Numbered from the stretch's first letter, positions 6,222-14,601 are shown. The stretch: DNA of 18,416 nucleotides from Alphaproteobacteria bacterium UBA6178 (GCA_002422205.1 DITS01000014.1:1-18416), one strand, 5' to 3'. Numbers and translations are program-made. The notes: generated from the letters alone by a model not told the origin.

Positions 6222-6805
6222 AGGATTTTACAAAACTCCGCAAAGTCGGGGCGCGGTGAGCGCGGATGCAGGCTGTCTTTATCGCCATAACCCAGATTGA
6301 TCAGAAAATTCGATTTGATTTGTGTGCCGCTGAAAAAAGCGTCATCGACCTTGGCATTATCAAAACCCGACATCGGGCCACAATCCAGCCCAAGGCTACG
6401 CGCCGCCAGCAAAAAATACGCGCCGCCCAGCGTGCCGTTACGAAACGCGGTTTCCTGTATCAGCTTGTCATTGCCGACATACCAGCTTTTGGCATCGGTA
6501 TGCGGAAACAGAGTAGGCAGATGATTATAAAATGCCAGATCATAGGCAATAATCGCGGTGACCGGCGCTTTCATGGTTTTATCCAGATTGCCCTTATCCA
6601 AGCTCGGTTTCAGCTTTTCCTTAGCCTCGGCGGATTTAACAAAATAAATGCGTAAGGGCTGGGTGTTAGCCGCTGTCGGGGCCATTTTGGCCAGATCATA
6701 GGCTTGTTGCAGTAGCGCATCCTCCACCGGCTTATCGGTGAAAACATTAAAGGTGCGTGCATCATTATAGATGATATCCAGTGCGGCTTGGTTGGCTTGG
6801 CTCAT
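6218..6805 (-). CDS. Nitroreductase-family protein, RutE/malonic semialdehyde reductase-like
   Basis: This 195-residue protein matches the RutE subfamily of FMN-dependent nitroreductases along its length: IYNDARTFN near the start, KMAPTAANTQPLRI, GNLDKTMKAPVTAIIAYD, FYNHLPTLFPH-DA-SW, ETAFRNGTLGGAYFLLAARS, LDCGPMSGFDNAKVDDAFF and KSNFLINLGYGD. RutE reduces a 3-carbon semialdehyde in pyrimidine catabolism. No other rut gene is present here, so the true substrate is open. It starts 3 nt after the hisE stop and overlaps the HIT gene by 4 nt, so it is translationally coupled to both. Confidence 0.9.
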   Translation of the reverse strand: MSQANQAALDIIYNDARTFNVFTDKPVEDALLQQAYDLAKMAPTAANTQPLRIYFVKSAEAKEKLKPSLDKGNLDKTMKAPVTAIIAYDLAFYNHLPTLFPHTDAKSWYVGNDKLIQETAFRNGTLGGAYFLLAARSLGLDCGPMSGFDNAKVDDAFFSGTQIKSNFLINLGYGDKDSLHPRSPRPDFAEFCKIL

Positions 6806-6808
6806 GGT

Positions 6809-7141
6809 TTACTCCTGTATAGGTGTTTCGCGGCTTGCTTTCTCTTCCAGCCCCGAAATTCCCCGGCGACCCGCCAGCTCGTTCAGCACCTCTTCAAAGG
6901 CAATCCCTTCATGCACACATAATACCATCAGGTGGAAAAGCAAATCCGCTGATTCGGAAACAATCTGTTGCCGGCCTTCGCTTACGGCTGCAATCGCCAC
7001 TTCTGCTCCCTCTTCGGCAATTTTTTGTGCCATCTTTTTGCGCCCCTTGGCAAATAATTTGGCCACATAGGATAATTTGGGGTCTGCATCCTTGCGCGCC
7101 TTTATGGTCGCCTCAAGGCTTGCAAGTAATTGATCTGTCAT
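6809..7141 (-). CDS. hisE: Phosphoribosyl-ATP diphosphatase (HisE)
   Basis: It hydrolyses phosphoribosyl-ATP to phosphoribosyl-AMP, the second step of histidine synthesis. The 110-residue protein has the all-alpha MazG-like fold motifs: KKMAQKIAEEGAEVAIA (35-51) with the EE..E metal site, and ESADLLFHLMVL (63-74) with E63 and D66. The ATG at 7141 is chosen over an upstream in-frame start (7168) because a GGGGG Shine-Dalgarno sits about 5 nt before it and the family begins here. It heads the operon with the nitroreductase and HIT genes and is separated from hisG-hisD by several genes on the other strand. Confidence 0.95.
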   Translation of the reverse strand: MTDQLLASLEATIKARKDADPKLSYVAKLFAKGRKKMAQKIAEEGAEVAIAAVSEGRQQIVSESADLLFHLMVLCVHEGIAFEEVLNELAGRRGISGLEEKASRETPIQE

Positions 7142-7373
7142 AGCAACCCCCTTTGATCTCTCAGTCATAGCCCAAATACGCCCCTAAATCACGCAGTAAT
7201 TATGGCAAAGTGGCGGATAGGCTGGGTTTCTATCATTTATGACGTTTTTATGAAAAACACGTCGCGAAAATTAATAAAATTTTAATTGTTTTCTGGCATT
7301 CTAAAAACAGGGGAAAACTCTCCTAGACGGCAAAATAATAAAAGCTTATCTTCATCTTTTGCATGGGCACGGC
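7142..7373. other. Divergent intergenic region between hisE and DUF2336 genes
   Basis: This is an AT-rich region that must hold promoters for both directions; no convincing -35/-10 pair could be chosen. A hairpin GACG-TTTTT-ATG-AAAAA-(CA)-CGTC lies at about 7238-7263. No family A-E repeat is present, unlike most other gaps of similar size. Confidence 0.5.
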
Positions 7374-8498
7374 ATGACAGTTAATATTACACAAAATGAC
7401 ATACGTCAGCTTATTGCCGAACCTTCGGTTGAAGTTCGCTCCGATATCGCACGCAAAGTCTGCTGTGGCTTTAATGAAGGCAATTATAAAGGCCGCGAGC
7501 GCCAGCTAGCCGAAGAAATCATCCGTTTGTTACTGAAAGACACCGCTTTGCGCGTCCGCGCCGTACTGGCCGAGGAATTGCGCGACAACCCTGCCGTACC
7601 ACATGATATCATCCTTAAAATGACGCAGGACGACATGGAAGTGGCCGGCCCGATCCTGACGCATTCCCCCGTCTTAAGCGAAGAGGATTTGATCGCGATT
7701 GTCGATGCCACCCATCATGTTGCCAGGCTGATGGCGATTGCGTCGCGCCAGACATTGTCTGTACCGTTATCACAAGCCTTGATCGAAACCGGCGAACGTC
7801 AGGTGATCAGCGCCGTCATGCGTCATAGCGGCGCGCAGATCGACGAATCCATTTACGCCTATATGCTCGAAGAATTCGCCAATGATAATTCGATGTTGCA
7901 AGAGCTGGTGTATCGTGGCGGCCTGCCCTACACCGTGGCTGAAAAGCTCTTTACGCTGGTATCGGACCAGTTACGCAAAGACCTCACCAAACGCTACCGC
8001 CTGTCGCGCCATGTGATCGACGAGGCCACCACCAACGCACGCTCCACCGCCGTATTGCAATTCATGTCACCCTGGATGAGCCAGCATGATATTCAGGCGC
8101 TGGTGGATCACATGCATAAAAACAAACGTCTCACCCATTCGGTGGTGTTGCGTTCACTCTGCATCGGTGATCTGCGGTTCTTTGAAACCGCAATGGCCAA
8201 GCTGGTCGGAATTCCGGTCAGTAATGCACGGATTCTGATGATGGATCCAGGGGAGCTGGGTTTTCAAGCCTTTTACGACTCCAGCAACATGCCCACAGAC
8301 TTCCGGGAAGCGGTCCATATTTTGTTTAAACTTGCACAAGAAGAAACTTTCTTTGGTAAATTCCATTGCGAAGATTTCTCGCAGCGCATAATGGTACGTA
8401 TAGCGCAGGGACATTATGACAAAAATATTCCGAATATGCCTTATCTTATGGCAATAATCGGCCGCGGGGGAGATCCAGAGAGCCATGTTATCCAATGA
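7374..8498 (+). CDS. DUF2336 domain protein, first of a tandem pair
   Basis: This 374-residue cytoplasmic-looking protein has no signal peptide or membrane segment. It matches the alphaproteobacterial DUF2336 family of helical-repeat (HEAT-like) proteins: DIRQLIAEPSVEVRSDIARKV, an LAEEIIRLLLKD helix, LRVRAVLAEELRDNP-VPHDIILKM, then PVLSEEDLIAIV and GGLPYTVAEKL. The function is not established. The ATG at 7374 (MTVNITQ) is preferred to an upstream in-frame TTG (7359); no strong Shine-Dalgarno is seen for either. The downstream paralogue starts 14 nt before its stop. Confidence 0.85.
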   Translation: MTVNITQNDIRQLIAEPSVEVRSDIARKVCCGFNEGNYKGRERQLAEEIIRLLLKDTALRVRAVLAEELRDNPAVPHDIILKMTQDDMEVAGPILTHSPVLSEEDLIAIVDATHHVARLMAIASRQTLSVPLSQALIETGERQVISAVMRHSGAQIDESIYAYMLEEFANDNSMLQELVYRGGLPYTVAEKLFTLVSDQLRKDLTKRYRLSRHVIDEATTNARSTAVLQFMSPWMSQHDIQALVDHMHKNKRLTHSVVLRSLCIGDLRFFETAMAKLVGIPVSNARILMMDPGELGFQAFYDSSNMPTDFREAVHILFKLAQEETFFGKFHCEDFSQRIMVRIAQGHYDKNIPNMPYLMAIIGRGGDPESHVIQ

Positions 8499-9615
8499 TG
8501 CTTTAAAACAAAACACACCGGTTTACCTATCCCAACAGGATGTAGACTTTCTATTAAACGACAATTCCTCCGATTCCCGCATTAATGTGCTGGAGAAAAT
8601 TTCGCGCCAATATACCGAGGGCGTATTCCGCCAGCAGGAATTACTCTATGCTGAGCAGATTTTCCGCGTGCTGATGCGCGATACCGAGTTGCGCGTGCGC
8701 GAAACGCTATCGCAGCGCTTGCATGACAACCCCACCATCCCGCGTGATATTATTTTGCATATGGCGCATGATGTCGAGCAGGTCGCGATACCGGTATTGG
8801 AAGCCTCGCAGGTGCTCTCCGATGCCGATTTAATCCATATCATCGAAACCAGCCGCGAGCTGAGCAAGCTGATCGCCGTGTCCAAGCGCGAAAGCATCTC
8901 GGGCCGCGTCTCCGATCAATTGGTCGAAACCATGTATCCGCAGGTGGTCAAATCCCTGCTGCATAACGCAGGCGCTACCATCACCGAACCACTCTATGAC
9001 AAAATCATCAAGGAATTCGCGCGTGAAGACGATATTACTGCCGCGATGGTGCACCGTATCGGCCTGCCATTATCGGTTGCCGAAAAACTGGTGAAGCATG
9101 TCTCCGGCGCGTTGGCCGACGAGCTCTACCGTCTCTATAAAGTTCCAACGCGTCAGGCAGCCGAAGAAGCGCATGAAGCCGTTACCCTCAATCTGATGAC
9201 CTACAAACAATCGGATGAGGAGCTGGAGAAAACCATCACCCATATGATCGCGTTTGACCGGCTCACCCCGTCGATTATTTTATCATCGCTATGCCGTGGG
9301 TATCTTAACTTTTTCGAAATTTCACTGGCTAAGCTGGCACATATCCCCAAAGCCAACGCGCGCAAGCTGATCCATGATAAAGGCCCGCTGGGCTTCAAGG
9401 CGCTCTATGACAAAACCGGCCTGCCGGAGAGCATGTTCGAAGCGGTGCGTATCGTGCTGCAAGTGGTCGAAACCATGGACAAAGAAGGCAAAAAGCCAGC
9501 TTCGTCGGTCTATATCAATGATCTGGTCGAGCGCACCCTGCATTTGGCACAAGGTAAGGATATCGAGAATCTCCCCTATCTCATCGCGCTGATTCGTCAG
9601 AGTAGTCATCACTAG
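8485..9615 (+). CDS. DUF2336 domain protein, second of a tandem pair
   Basis: This 376-residue protein is clearly paralogous to the upstream gene product over its whole length. Shared blocks include LRVRETLSQRLHDNP-IPRDIILHM against the first protein's LRVRAVLAEELRDNP-VPHDIILKM, a VLSDADLIHII segment, GLPLSVAEKLV, and RLTPSIILSSLCRG-L-FFE-SLAKL. It has no signal peptide or membrane segment. It overlaps the first gene by 14 nt in another frame, so translation is probably coupled and the products may work together. It ends in TAG, with TTTTT of a family A repeat following at once. The function is unknown. Confidence 0.85.
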   Translation: MLSNDALKQNTPVYLSQQDVDFLLNDNSSDSRINVLEKISRQYTEGVFRQQELLYAEQIFRVLMRDTELRVRETLSQRLHDNPTIPRDIILHMAHDVEQVAIPVLEASQVLSDADLIHIIETSRELSKLIAVSKRESISGRVSDQLVETMYPQVVKSLLHNAGATITEPLYDKIIKEFAREDDITAAMVHRIGLPLSVAEKLVKHVSGALADELYRLYKVPTRQAAEEAHEAVTLNLMTYKQSDEELEKTITHMIAFDRLTPSIILSSLCRGYLNFFEISLAKLAHIPKANARKLIHDKGPLGFKALYDKTGLPESMFEAVRIVLQVVETMDKEGKKPASSVYINDLVERTLHLAQGKDIENLPYLIALIRQSSHH

Positions 9616-9706
9616 TTTTTGTGTTCGTTCCCGCTTTGCACTACTATGCTACGCGATGAACCTAACGCCTTCGGCGACTAAAGGCTCGGACGTCTGTCCT
9701 CGTTCC
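9616..9706 (+). repeat. Family A intergenic element, copy 3
   Basis: It starts directly after TAG with TTTTTGTGTTCGTTCCCGCT, followed by CGCGATGAACCTAACGCC, a CGCC-TTC-GGCG hairpin, GACTAAAGGCTCGG and CCTCGTTCC. It aligns with the copies at 3808, 4932 and 16613. Confidence 0.75.
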
Positions 9707-9721
9707 ATAATCTCTGTCATT

Positions 9722-9775
9722 GTCACCCCGTGCTTGCATTAAGACGGACCAGACCCCGTCATACGACGGGGTGAC
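9722..9775. repeat. Family D double palindrome, internally deleted copy
   Basis: GTCACCCCGTGCTTG at the left end and CAGACCCCGTCAT-CGACGGGGTGAC at the right match the 77-nt copies at 3991 and 16905. The middle is 23 nt shorter and the left palindrome is lost, while the inverted ends are kept. Confidence 0.8.
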
Positions 9776-9786
9776 AACTTATACCC

Positions 9787-9811
9787 TAGCCTCTCACCTC
9801 TAGCCTCTCAC
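9787..9811. repeat. Two direct copies of TAGCCTCTCAC, period 14
   Basis: TAGCCTCTCAC occurs at 9787-9797 and 9801-9811. A similar pyrimidine-rich direct repeat with the same 14-nt period stands at 16994-17019, in the same place relative to a family D element and the next gene. Confidence 0.7.
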
Positions 9812-9856
9812 GCCTCCCCTCTGGACTCTTCCTGCCAAACCCTATAGGCTAGCCTC

Positions 9857-10132
9857 ATGGTACGCATACTTATGTTTCGGCTATGGCCTGCGTTTATTCC
9901 GCTCATATTGTATGTGCTGTGGATGTTGTATCGCCGCTATATGGCCAAAAAGCACGGGCTGGCATTGCCCGCTTACCGCGACGGGCCGTGGATGCTCGCC
10001 GTCGGTGCCAGCCTGATTCTTGGCATGCTCAGCTTTATGATGCTAGGGCTGTTGTCACCCGGCAATGAAGGTATGGACTACACCCCCACCCGCATGAAAG
10101 ACGGGCAGCTCATTCAGGGCGGCTTCGACTAA
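9857..10132 (+). CDS. Small two-helix membrane protein (DUF6111-like)
   Basis: This 91-residue protein has two hydrophobic segments (about 5-26, FRLWPAFIPLILYVLWMLYR, and about 46-68, ending LGLLSP). A basic stretch RRYMAKKHG lies between them, and a conserved-looking tail has YTPTRMKDGQLIQGGF. Size, topology, the tail and the position directly before the CCA-adding enzyme gene resemble alphaproteobacterial DUF6111 proteins; this family call is from memory. The function is unknown. Its TAA overlaps the ATG of cca by one base (TAATG), so the two are translationally coupled. Confidence 0.72.
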   Translation: MVRILMFRLWPAFIPLILYVLWMLYRRYMAKKHGLALPAYRDGPWMLAVGASLILGMLSFMMLGLLSPGNEGMDYTPTRMKDGQLIQGGFD

Positions 10133-11337
10133 TGCAGCTGTCGGCGCAGCCTTGGTTACAGGCCGCCTCCACGCAGGCGCTGCTCGCGGCTTTTGCGCGC
10201 GCGGGTTATCCGTTACGTTTTGTCGGCGGTTGTGTACGTGATGCGATTATGGGCCGCGCGGTGGGTGATGTGGATTGCGCCACACCCGCCACGCCCGATC
10301 AGGTGATGGCCTTGCTGGCAGCGGCGCAGATCAAATGCGTGCCCACCGGTCTGGCGCATGGCACTGTCACCGCCATTATTGCGCATCAGCCCTTTGAAAT
10401 CACCACCCTGCGCCGTGACACTGCCTGCGATGGGCGCCATGCCGAGGTCGCCTTCACCACTGATTGGGCCGAAGATGCGCAGCGCCGCGATTTCACCATG
10501 AATGCACTCTATTGCGATGCCGAAGGGCACATCCATGATTACACGCAAGGCATTGCCGATGCGCAAAGCCGCCGCGTGGTGTTTATCGGCGATGCGCAGC
10601 ATCGTATCCGCGAAGACGGCTTACGCATTTTACGTTTTTTCCGCTTTCTGGCCACGCATGGCGCACCACCTGCCGATGACAGTGCCATCATAGCCTGCAC
10701 GCAGCTGCGTGACAGGCTGCATGATTTGTCGGGCGAGCGCATCCAGCAGGAAATGCGCAAATTACTGGCCGCGCCTTCGCCGCTTGCCTCTTTGCAGGCC
10801 ATGTTTGATGCGGGTGTGCTGGGCGAATTGATCACGCTGGATCATCTGCCCGTTGCCGCTTTGCAGCGCTATGATGCTTTGTGTGACGCGTTGCATATTT
10901 CGCCGCACCCATGGTTGCGTCTGGCGCTGATTGCCCATCGCGCACAGCCTTCCGCGCTACCCATCGCGCAGCGGTGGAAACTCTCGAATGCCGATGCGGC
11001 ATTGCTTGACAGCCTGCGCCGTCATGATGTGCTGGGCTTGCCTGATGATTCGCATTCCCTCACCATGCAATTACGCCGTTATGGGCGCGAGCTGCGTCAG
11101 GCCCTGCTCTTGCGCGATGCGGCGGAGCAGGATTATCCGTTGGATGCGGTGGTGGTGCTGTATAACGCCTGCGCCACCCAAGCCATTCCGCAATTTCCGA
11201 TATCAGGCGCCGATTTATTGGCGCTCGGCTATGCGCAAGGTGCCGCCATCGGCACCGCGCTGAAAGCGCTCGAGGATTATTGGGAAGCGCAGCATTATCA
11301 GCCCGACAAAGCCGCCCTGCTCGCACGACTCAAGTAA
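10132..11337 (+). CDS. cca: CCA tRNA nucleotidyltransferase (class II)
   Basis: It adds or repairs the 3' CCA of tRNAs. The 401-residue protein has the class II/poly(A)-polymerase-like head: FVGGCVRD (30-37), the catalytic GDVD with D46 and D48, RRDFTMNALY (118-127), and the nucleotide-selecting EDGLR (161-165) in the neck helix IREDGLRILRFFRF. A C-terminal helical region follows. Poly(A) polymerase cannot be excluded from motifs alone, but alphaproteobacteria usually have only the CCA enzyme. It is coupled to the small membrane protein gene by a one-base overlap. Confidence 0.93.
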   Translation: MQLSAQPWLQAASTQALLAAFARAGYPLRFVGGCVRDAIMGRAVGDVDCATPATPDQVMALLAAAQIKCVPTGLAHGTVTAIIAHQPFEITTLRRDTACDGRHAEVAFTTDWAEDAQRRDFTMNALYCDAEGHIHDYTQGIADAQSRRVVFIGDAQHRIREDGLRILRFFRFLATHGAPPADDSAIIACTQLRDRLHDLSGERIQQEMRKLLAAPSPLASLQAMFDAGVLGELITLDHLPVAALQRYDALCDALHISPHPWLRLALIAHRAQPSALPIAQRWKLSNADAALLDSLRRHDVLGLPDDSHSLTMQLRRYGRELRQALLLRDAAEQDYPLDAVVVLYNACATQAIPQFPISGADLLALGYAQGAAIGTALKALEDYWEAQHYQPDKAALLARLK

Positions 11338-11366
11338 GTAGATCTCCCAAGATGATGGCAATCTTA

Positions 11367-11464
11367 GTCATGCTGCGGGACGCGAAGCGTCAGCGCAGTA
11401 TCTCGTGCCATTTCACTCCGCCTCATGAGATCCTGCGCTCTTGCTGCGCAAGCCGCAGGATGAC
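11367..11464. repeat. Family E nested palindrome between cca and phoX
   Basis: The outer arms GTCATGCTGCGG and CCGCAGGATGAC face each other across 98 nt. Inside, GCGCAGTATCTCGTG (11393-11407) pairs imperfectly with CATGAGATCCTGCGC (11424-11438). Smaller hairpins (GACGC-GAA-GCGTC and CTTGCTGCGCAAG) lie between the two layers. A shorter relative stands at 142-188. No T-run follows on either strand, so a simple terminator is unlikely. Confidence 0.75.
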
Positions 11465-11524
11465 GGGTGTGAGGTGAGCCGCAGGATAACAGATGTGGGT
11501 AAAACCGAAGGGTGACGGGATATT

Positions 11525-13435
11525 TCAACTCCCCACCACCCCACCATCATCCTTGGTAATCACAATCACGGCACTACGCGGCGGCAGGGCGGGGTCAAAA
11601 TCGGGCCAGCGGGTGGTGGGATGGTCGAAGGTTGAGCCTTCAGCAGGATGCTGAATCGACACAAACAAACTCCGCCCATCCGGCGTGAAGCAGGGGCCGG
11701 TCACCTCGCAGCCCAGCGGGCCACGGTAGAATTGTTTGGTAACACCACGGTGTGGCCCCTCCACTTCACAGGCATAGATCGCATCGGCAACTTGCAGCGC
11801 GGCGGGTTGACCGTCGGTGGTAATCCATAACCGCCCTTGCGGATCAACGGCAAAATTATCGGGGCAGGCTAAAAACCCCGCCTCGCTCACCGGCGCGGCG
11901 TAGCTGCCCTGACGGTAGGATGCCGCCTGCGGGTCGCCGCCTTCGAGCAGTAATTCCCAGCGATAGCGGCTGGCGCTATGATCGGGCGCACCCCGATGTT
12001 GTGGTGGTAGCATTTCCAGCACATAGCCCATCGGGTTCGGCGCGCGGCGGTTCACCTCGTCGGCATTCAGGCGCAGCGGGTTTTTGGTCATGGCGGCATA
12101 AATACGGCCATTCACCGGGTTCACCTCCACATCTTCAGGGCGGTCCATCGGTGTGCCGCCCACCAGCTGCGCGGCCTTGCGTGTCTCAATCAGCACATCG
12201 GCCTGAGAGTGGAACCCATTGGCAGCTGTCAAAGGCGCTTCGCCATGGCGCAGCGGCAGCCAGCGCATGCTGCCGTCCGCCTCAAAGCGCGCGACCGACA
12301 GCTCGCCCGCATCCAATAATTGACGATTTTGTGCAGGATGGTTGGGATCAAAGGCTTTGTCAGAGATAAAACGGTAAATGCATTGGAAGGCTTCATCATC
12401 GCCCATATACACCACCACGCGTCCATCCGGTGCTAGCGTGGTCGATGCGGCTTCATGTTTGAAACGCCCCAGCGCCGTGCGCTTCACGGGCCGTGCGGCT
12501 GGGTCGAATGGGTCCAGCTCCACCACCCAAAAATGGCGGTTGGGCTCATGCGGTTCGGCCTCAACGCTGAAGCGCGGATCGATCGTTTCCCAATGGTGAT
12601 AAATATTGCGGCCCATGTTTAGGGTGGTGCAATTTTCCAGCTCGTCACCCGCATAGTCACCGAGTATAAAATACACATCAACATTTTCTTCGCAGGTCAA
12701 ATAGGTGTTCCACGGCGTCACACCACCGGCGCAATTGCCGAAGGTGCCCATCACATTGCGGCCACTGGGGTCGGCGCTGGTGCGCAGGCGCGGATGGCCC
12801 GCTGCGGGGCCCGATATCGTAATCGGCGTGTTATCGGTTACGCGGCGGTTATAACGCCCCATGATGGTCTGCCACTGGCCGTTGTCATCTTGCTTCACCT
12901 CCACCACGCTCACCCCATGCGCCGCCATTTCAATGCGGTTATGCTCGTCACTCAGCAGCGAGGCAACTTGTTTGCCATCGGCCGGATAGCCGCTGAACAT
13001 CAGCTCGCCGATGGTGAATTCATGATTCACACAGAGCAGCCCGTGGCGCGAGGCGTCCTCGCCTTCGCCGAGCGGAAAATAGGCAATAAAATCGCTGTTG
13101 AAACCGGCTTGTTTGCGTTGCGCCGCCACGCTTTGGCGCTCAGGGTCAAAGGCGGGCGCATCGGGCAGCACCGCATCGCCCCAGCGCAGCAGGGTTTGCA
13201 CGCGGTAGCCTTCGGCCACATGGTGCTGCGCGTCCATCCCTTTACTGATTTCGGTGAATTGTAAAGTCGAAAGCGCGGTGTGTTCTTCCAATGTTTGCGC
13301 ATGACCGCGCAACGGATAAGGCAAGCTGCCCGCCAGCGCCAGCGCACCCAACCCCTTCAGCAGGCTACGCCGATTGATACGTTGCTGCAAAATGCTGTCA
13401 AAGCTTGGCCGGTCAAATGTCGGTGTCTTGCCCAT
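11525..13435 (-). CDS. phoX: PhoX-family alkaline phosphatase (DUF839), Tat-exported
   Basis: This 636-residue protein has a twin-arginine signal: NRRSLLKGLGALALAG (21-36) with a likely signal peptidase site near GHAQ (44-47), so it should fold in the cytoplasm and act in the periplasm. PhoX-family landmarks are LLCVNHEF (133-140), GNCAGGVTPWNTYLTCEEN (233-251), FWVVELDPFDP, GRFKHEAA, VVYMGDDEAFQCIYRF, GTPMDRPEDVEVNP, ACPDNFAVDPQGRLWITTDG and SIQHPAEGSTFDHPTTRWPD. PhoX enzymes use calcium and iron and release phosphate from organic esters; activity is inferred. It lies 51 nt after an unknown gene, on the same strand as phoB further upstream. Confidence 0.9.
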   Translation of the reverse strand: MGKTPTFDRPSFDSILQQRINRRSLLKGLGALALAGSLPYPLRGHAQTLEEHTALSTLQFTEISKGMDAQHHVAEGYRVQTLLRWGDAVLPDAPAFDPERQSVAAQRKQAGFNSDFIAYFPLGEGEDASRHGLLCVNHEFTIGELMFSGYPADGKQVASLLSDEHNRIEMAAHGVSVVEVKQDDNGQWQTIMGRYNRRVTDNTPITISGPAAGHPRLRTSADPSGRNVMGTFGNCAGGVTPWNTYLTCEENVDVYFILGDYAGDELENCTTLNMGRNIYHHWETIDPRFSVEAEPHEPNRHFWVVELDPFDPAARPVKRTALGRFKHEAASTTLAPDGRVVVYMGDDEAFQCIYRFISDKAFDPNHPAQNRQLLDAGELSVARFEADGSMRWLPLRHGEAPLTAANGFHSQADVLIETRKAAQLVGGTPMDRPEDVEVNPVNGRIYAAMTKNPLRLNADEVNRRAPNPMGYVLEMLPPQHRGAPDHSASRYRWELLLEGGDPQAASYRQGSYAAPVSEAGFLACPDNFAVDPQGRLWITTDGQPAALQVADAIYACEVEGPHRGVTKQFYRGPLGCEVTGPCFTPDGRSLFVSIQHPAEGSTFDHPTTRWPDFDPALPPRSAVIVITKDDGGVVGS

Positions 13436-13486
13436 CCCTACTATGTAGGATAGCGGCGTCGCTTGGGCAAGTGTTACGTGTAGCGG

Positions 13487-13972
13487 CTAACCTTTGGCGT
13501 TTTCCTGACTTGGTTTACATACAGGGGTGTAGGCACAGGCAACATTTGTTGCGTTTTGCACATCCAGCTTCAACTGCGAGACATCCACAAACTCATTATA
13601 AAAGCGGCGCCCTTTTTCATTTGCAGTATGCACCAACTCCAGCAATGCACCTCGCCACTCATTTTCGGGGCGATTACCTATTATGTTATCAACCTGTTCT
13701 TTTACGTCCGCCCCGATTACTTTTGCGATTTCGGGGTCAAGGCCCTTCAAGGACACGGATACCCTGTGCTTATCATCAAGCCTTAACGTCCCCACACTGG
13801 AATAATGCTCCGGCACGGTTCCGTCCTGAATAGCTTTATCTATTTTTGCTACTAATAAGGGCCGGTCTTTTTCATCCGCCCACACATAGGCTTTTTGATA
13901 CGCATCCGCATAGGTTTTGCGTATCATGGCTTCCTGTATAGCTGGATTGGTTATGGTTGGAAGCTCTGTCAT
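13487..13972 (-). CDS. Uncharacterised protein, paralogue of the gene at 14602-15075
   Basis: This 161-residue protein has no signal peptide or membrane segment and was not recognised as a known family. It resembles the product of 14602-15075 in two places. Near the N-terminus, EAMIRKTYADAYQK matches EAALRGAFADQFGK. In the middle, VSVSLKGLDPEIAKVIGADV matches INVSLKDADSALVQRIGTEV. Both end with two cysteines near the C-terminus (here C-X6-C, in ACAYTPVC). The AAAGGA Shine-Dalgarno is 8 nt before the ATG. It is the last of three small same-strand genes and lies directly upstream of phoX. Confidence 0.75.
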   Translation of the reverse strand: MTELPTITNPAIQEAMIRKTYADAYQKAYVWADEKDRPLLVAKIDKAIQDGTVPEHYSSVGTLRLDDKHRVSVSLKGLDPEIAKVIGADVKEQVDNIIGNRPENEWRGALLELVHTANEKGRRFYNEFVDVSQLKLDVQNATNVACAYTPVCKPSQENAKG

Positions 13973-14040
13973 GGCTTTATCCTTTTAAAAAATACTTACC
14001 GCTCATTTATTATCATGCTGCCCAATGCAGAGGCGATGGC

Positions 14041-14556
14041 TTAACTGCCGCCTTTATCCCACTGAATCGCGTTCGGATCGACAGGCTTATTTGGCACGCC
14101 TGCGCTGGAAGGATCGCTTGATTTCGCATCACTGCCACCGAAGATTCCACCCAAGAATCGACCTACGACACCTTTTTCGACTTCTTCCCACACCTTACCT
14201 GCATCTCTGCCTATCTGATCCGCGGCGCCCCCTAGGCCTTCTCTTACCTGACGGCCATCAATACCGACGGCGCGCGCGGCTCCATCTACAGCCCGTGTTG
14301 CGCCGGGCGCTACAAAATTTAGCGCACCACTAATCGCATTACCCACACGCACATTATCGCGCTCTGCTTCACGCTCTATGGTTCGCAACAAGCGCGGGTC
14401 ATCCGCTTCCATGCCAGCAGGCAAGCGGTGAATTTTCGCGTAACGGTCAATTTCTCTTTGAGTGCCGGGGCCCATCTTGCCATCGACGTTCAAATCCGCA
14501 CCTGTCTTATTATTCAAATATTGCTGCACGTCTCTTACGATTGCTGGGTCTGCCAT
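14041..14556 (-). CDS. Protein with N-terminal peptidoglycan-binding-like domain
   Basis: Of 171 residues, about 5-46 look like a PG_binding_1 domain (IVRDVQQYLNN, then LNVDGKMGPGTQREIDRYAK). Next comes an alanine- and glycine-rich middle (about 92-150, with GALNFVAPGATRAVDGAARA and a short FLGGIFGG hydrophobic patch) and a proline/serine-rich tail. There is no cleavable signal peptide and no catalytic domain. Such a protein could reach the wall by a non-Sec route or bind wall fragments; neither can be decided here. The AGGAG Shine-Dalgarno is 8 nt before the ATG. It sits between two distantly related unknown genes in the same orientation. Confidence 0.75.
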   Translation of the reverse strand: MADPAIVRDVQQYLNNKTGADLNVDGKMGPGTQREIDRYAKIHRLPAGMEADDPRLLRTIEREAERDNVRVGNAISGALNFVAPGATRAVDGAARAVGIDGRQVREGLGGAADQIGRDAGKVWEEVEKGVVGRFLGGIFGGSDAKSSDPSSAGVPNKPVDPNAIQWDKGGS

Positions 14557-14601
14557 GGGTCTGCTCCTGTTATAATTATTATGATATTATTTTAAATAAC
14601 C

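Noticed and set aside
11920..12369. Open frames on the plus strand within phoX
   Set aside because: Low-complexity Pro/Arg/Ser products opposite a well-supported gene; no ribosome site or family match.
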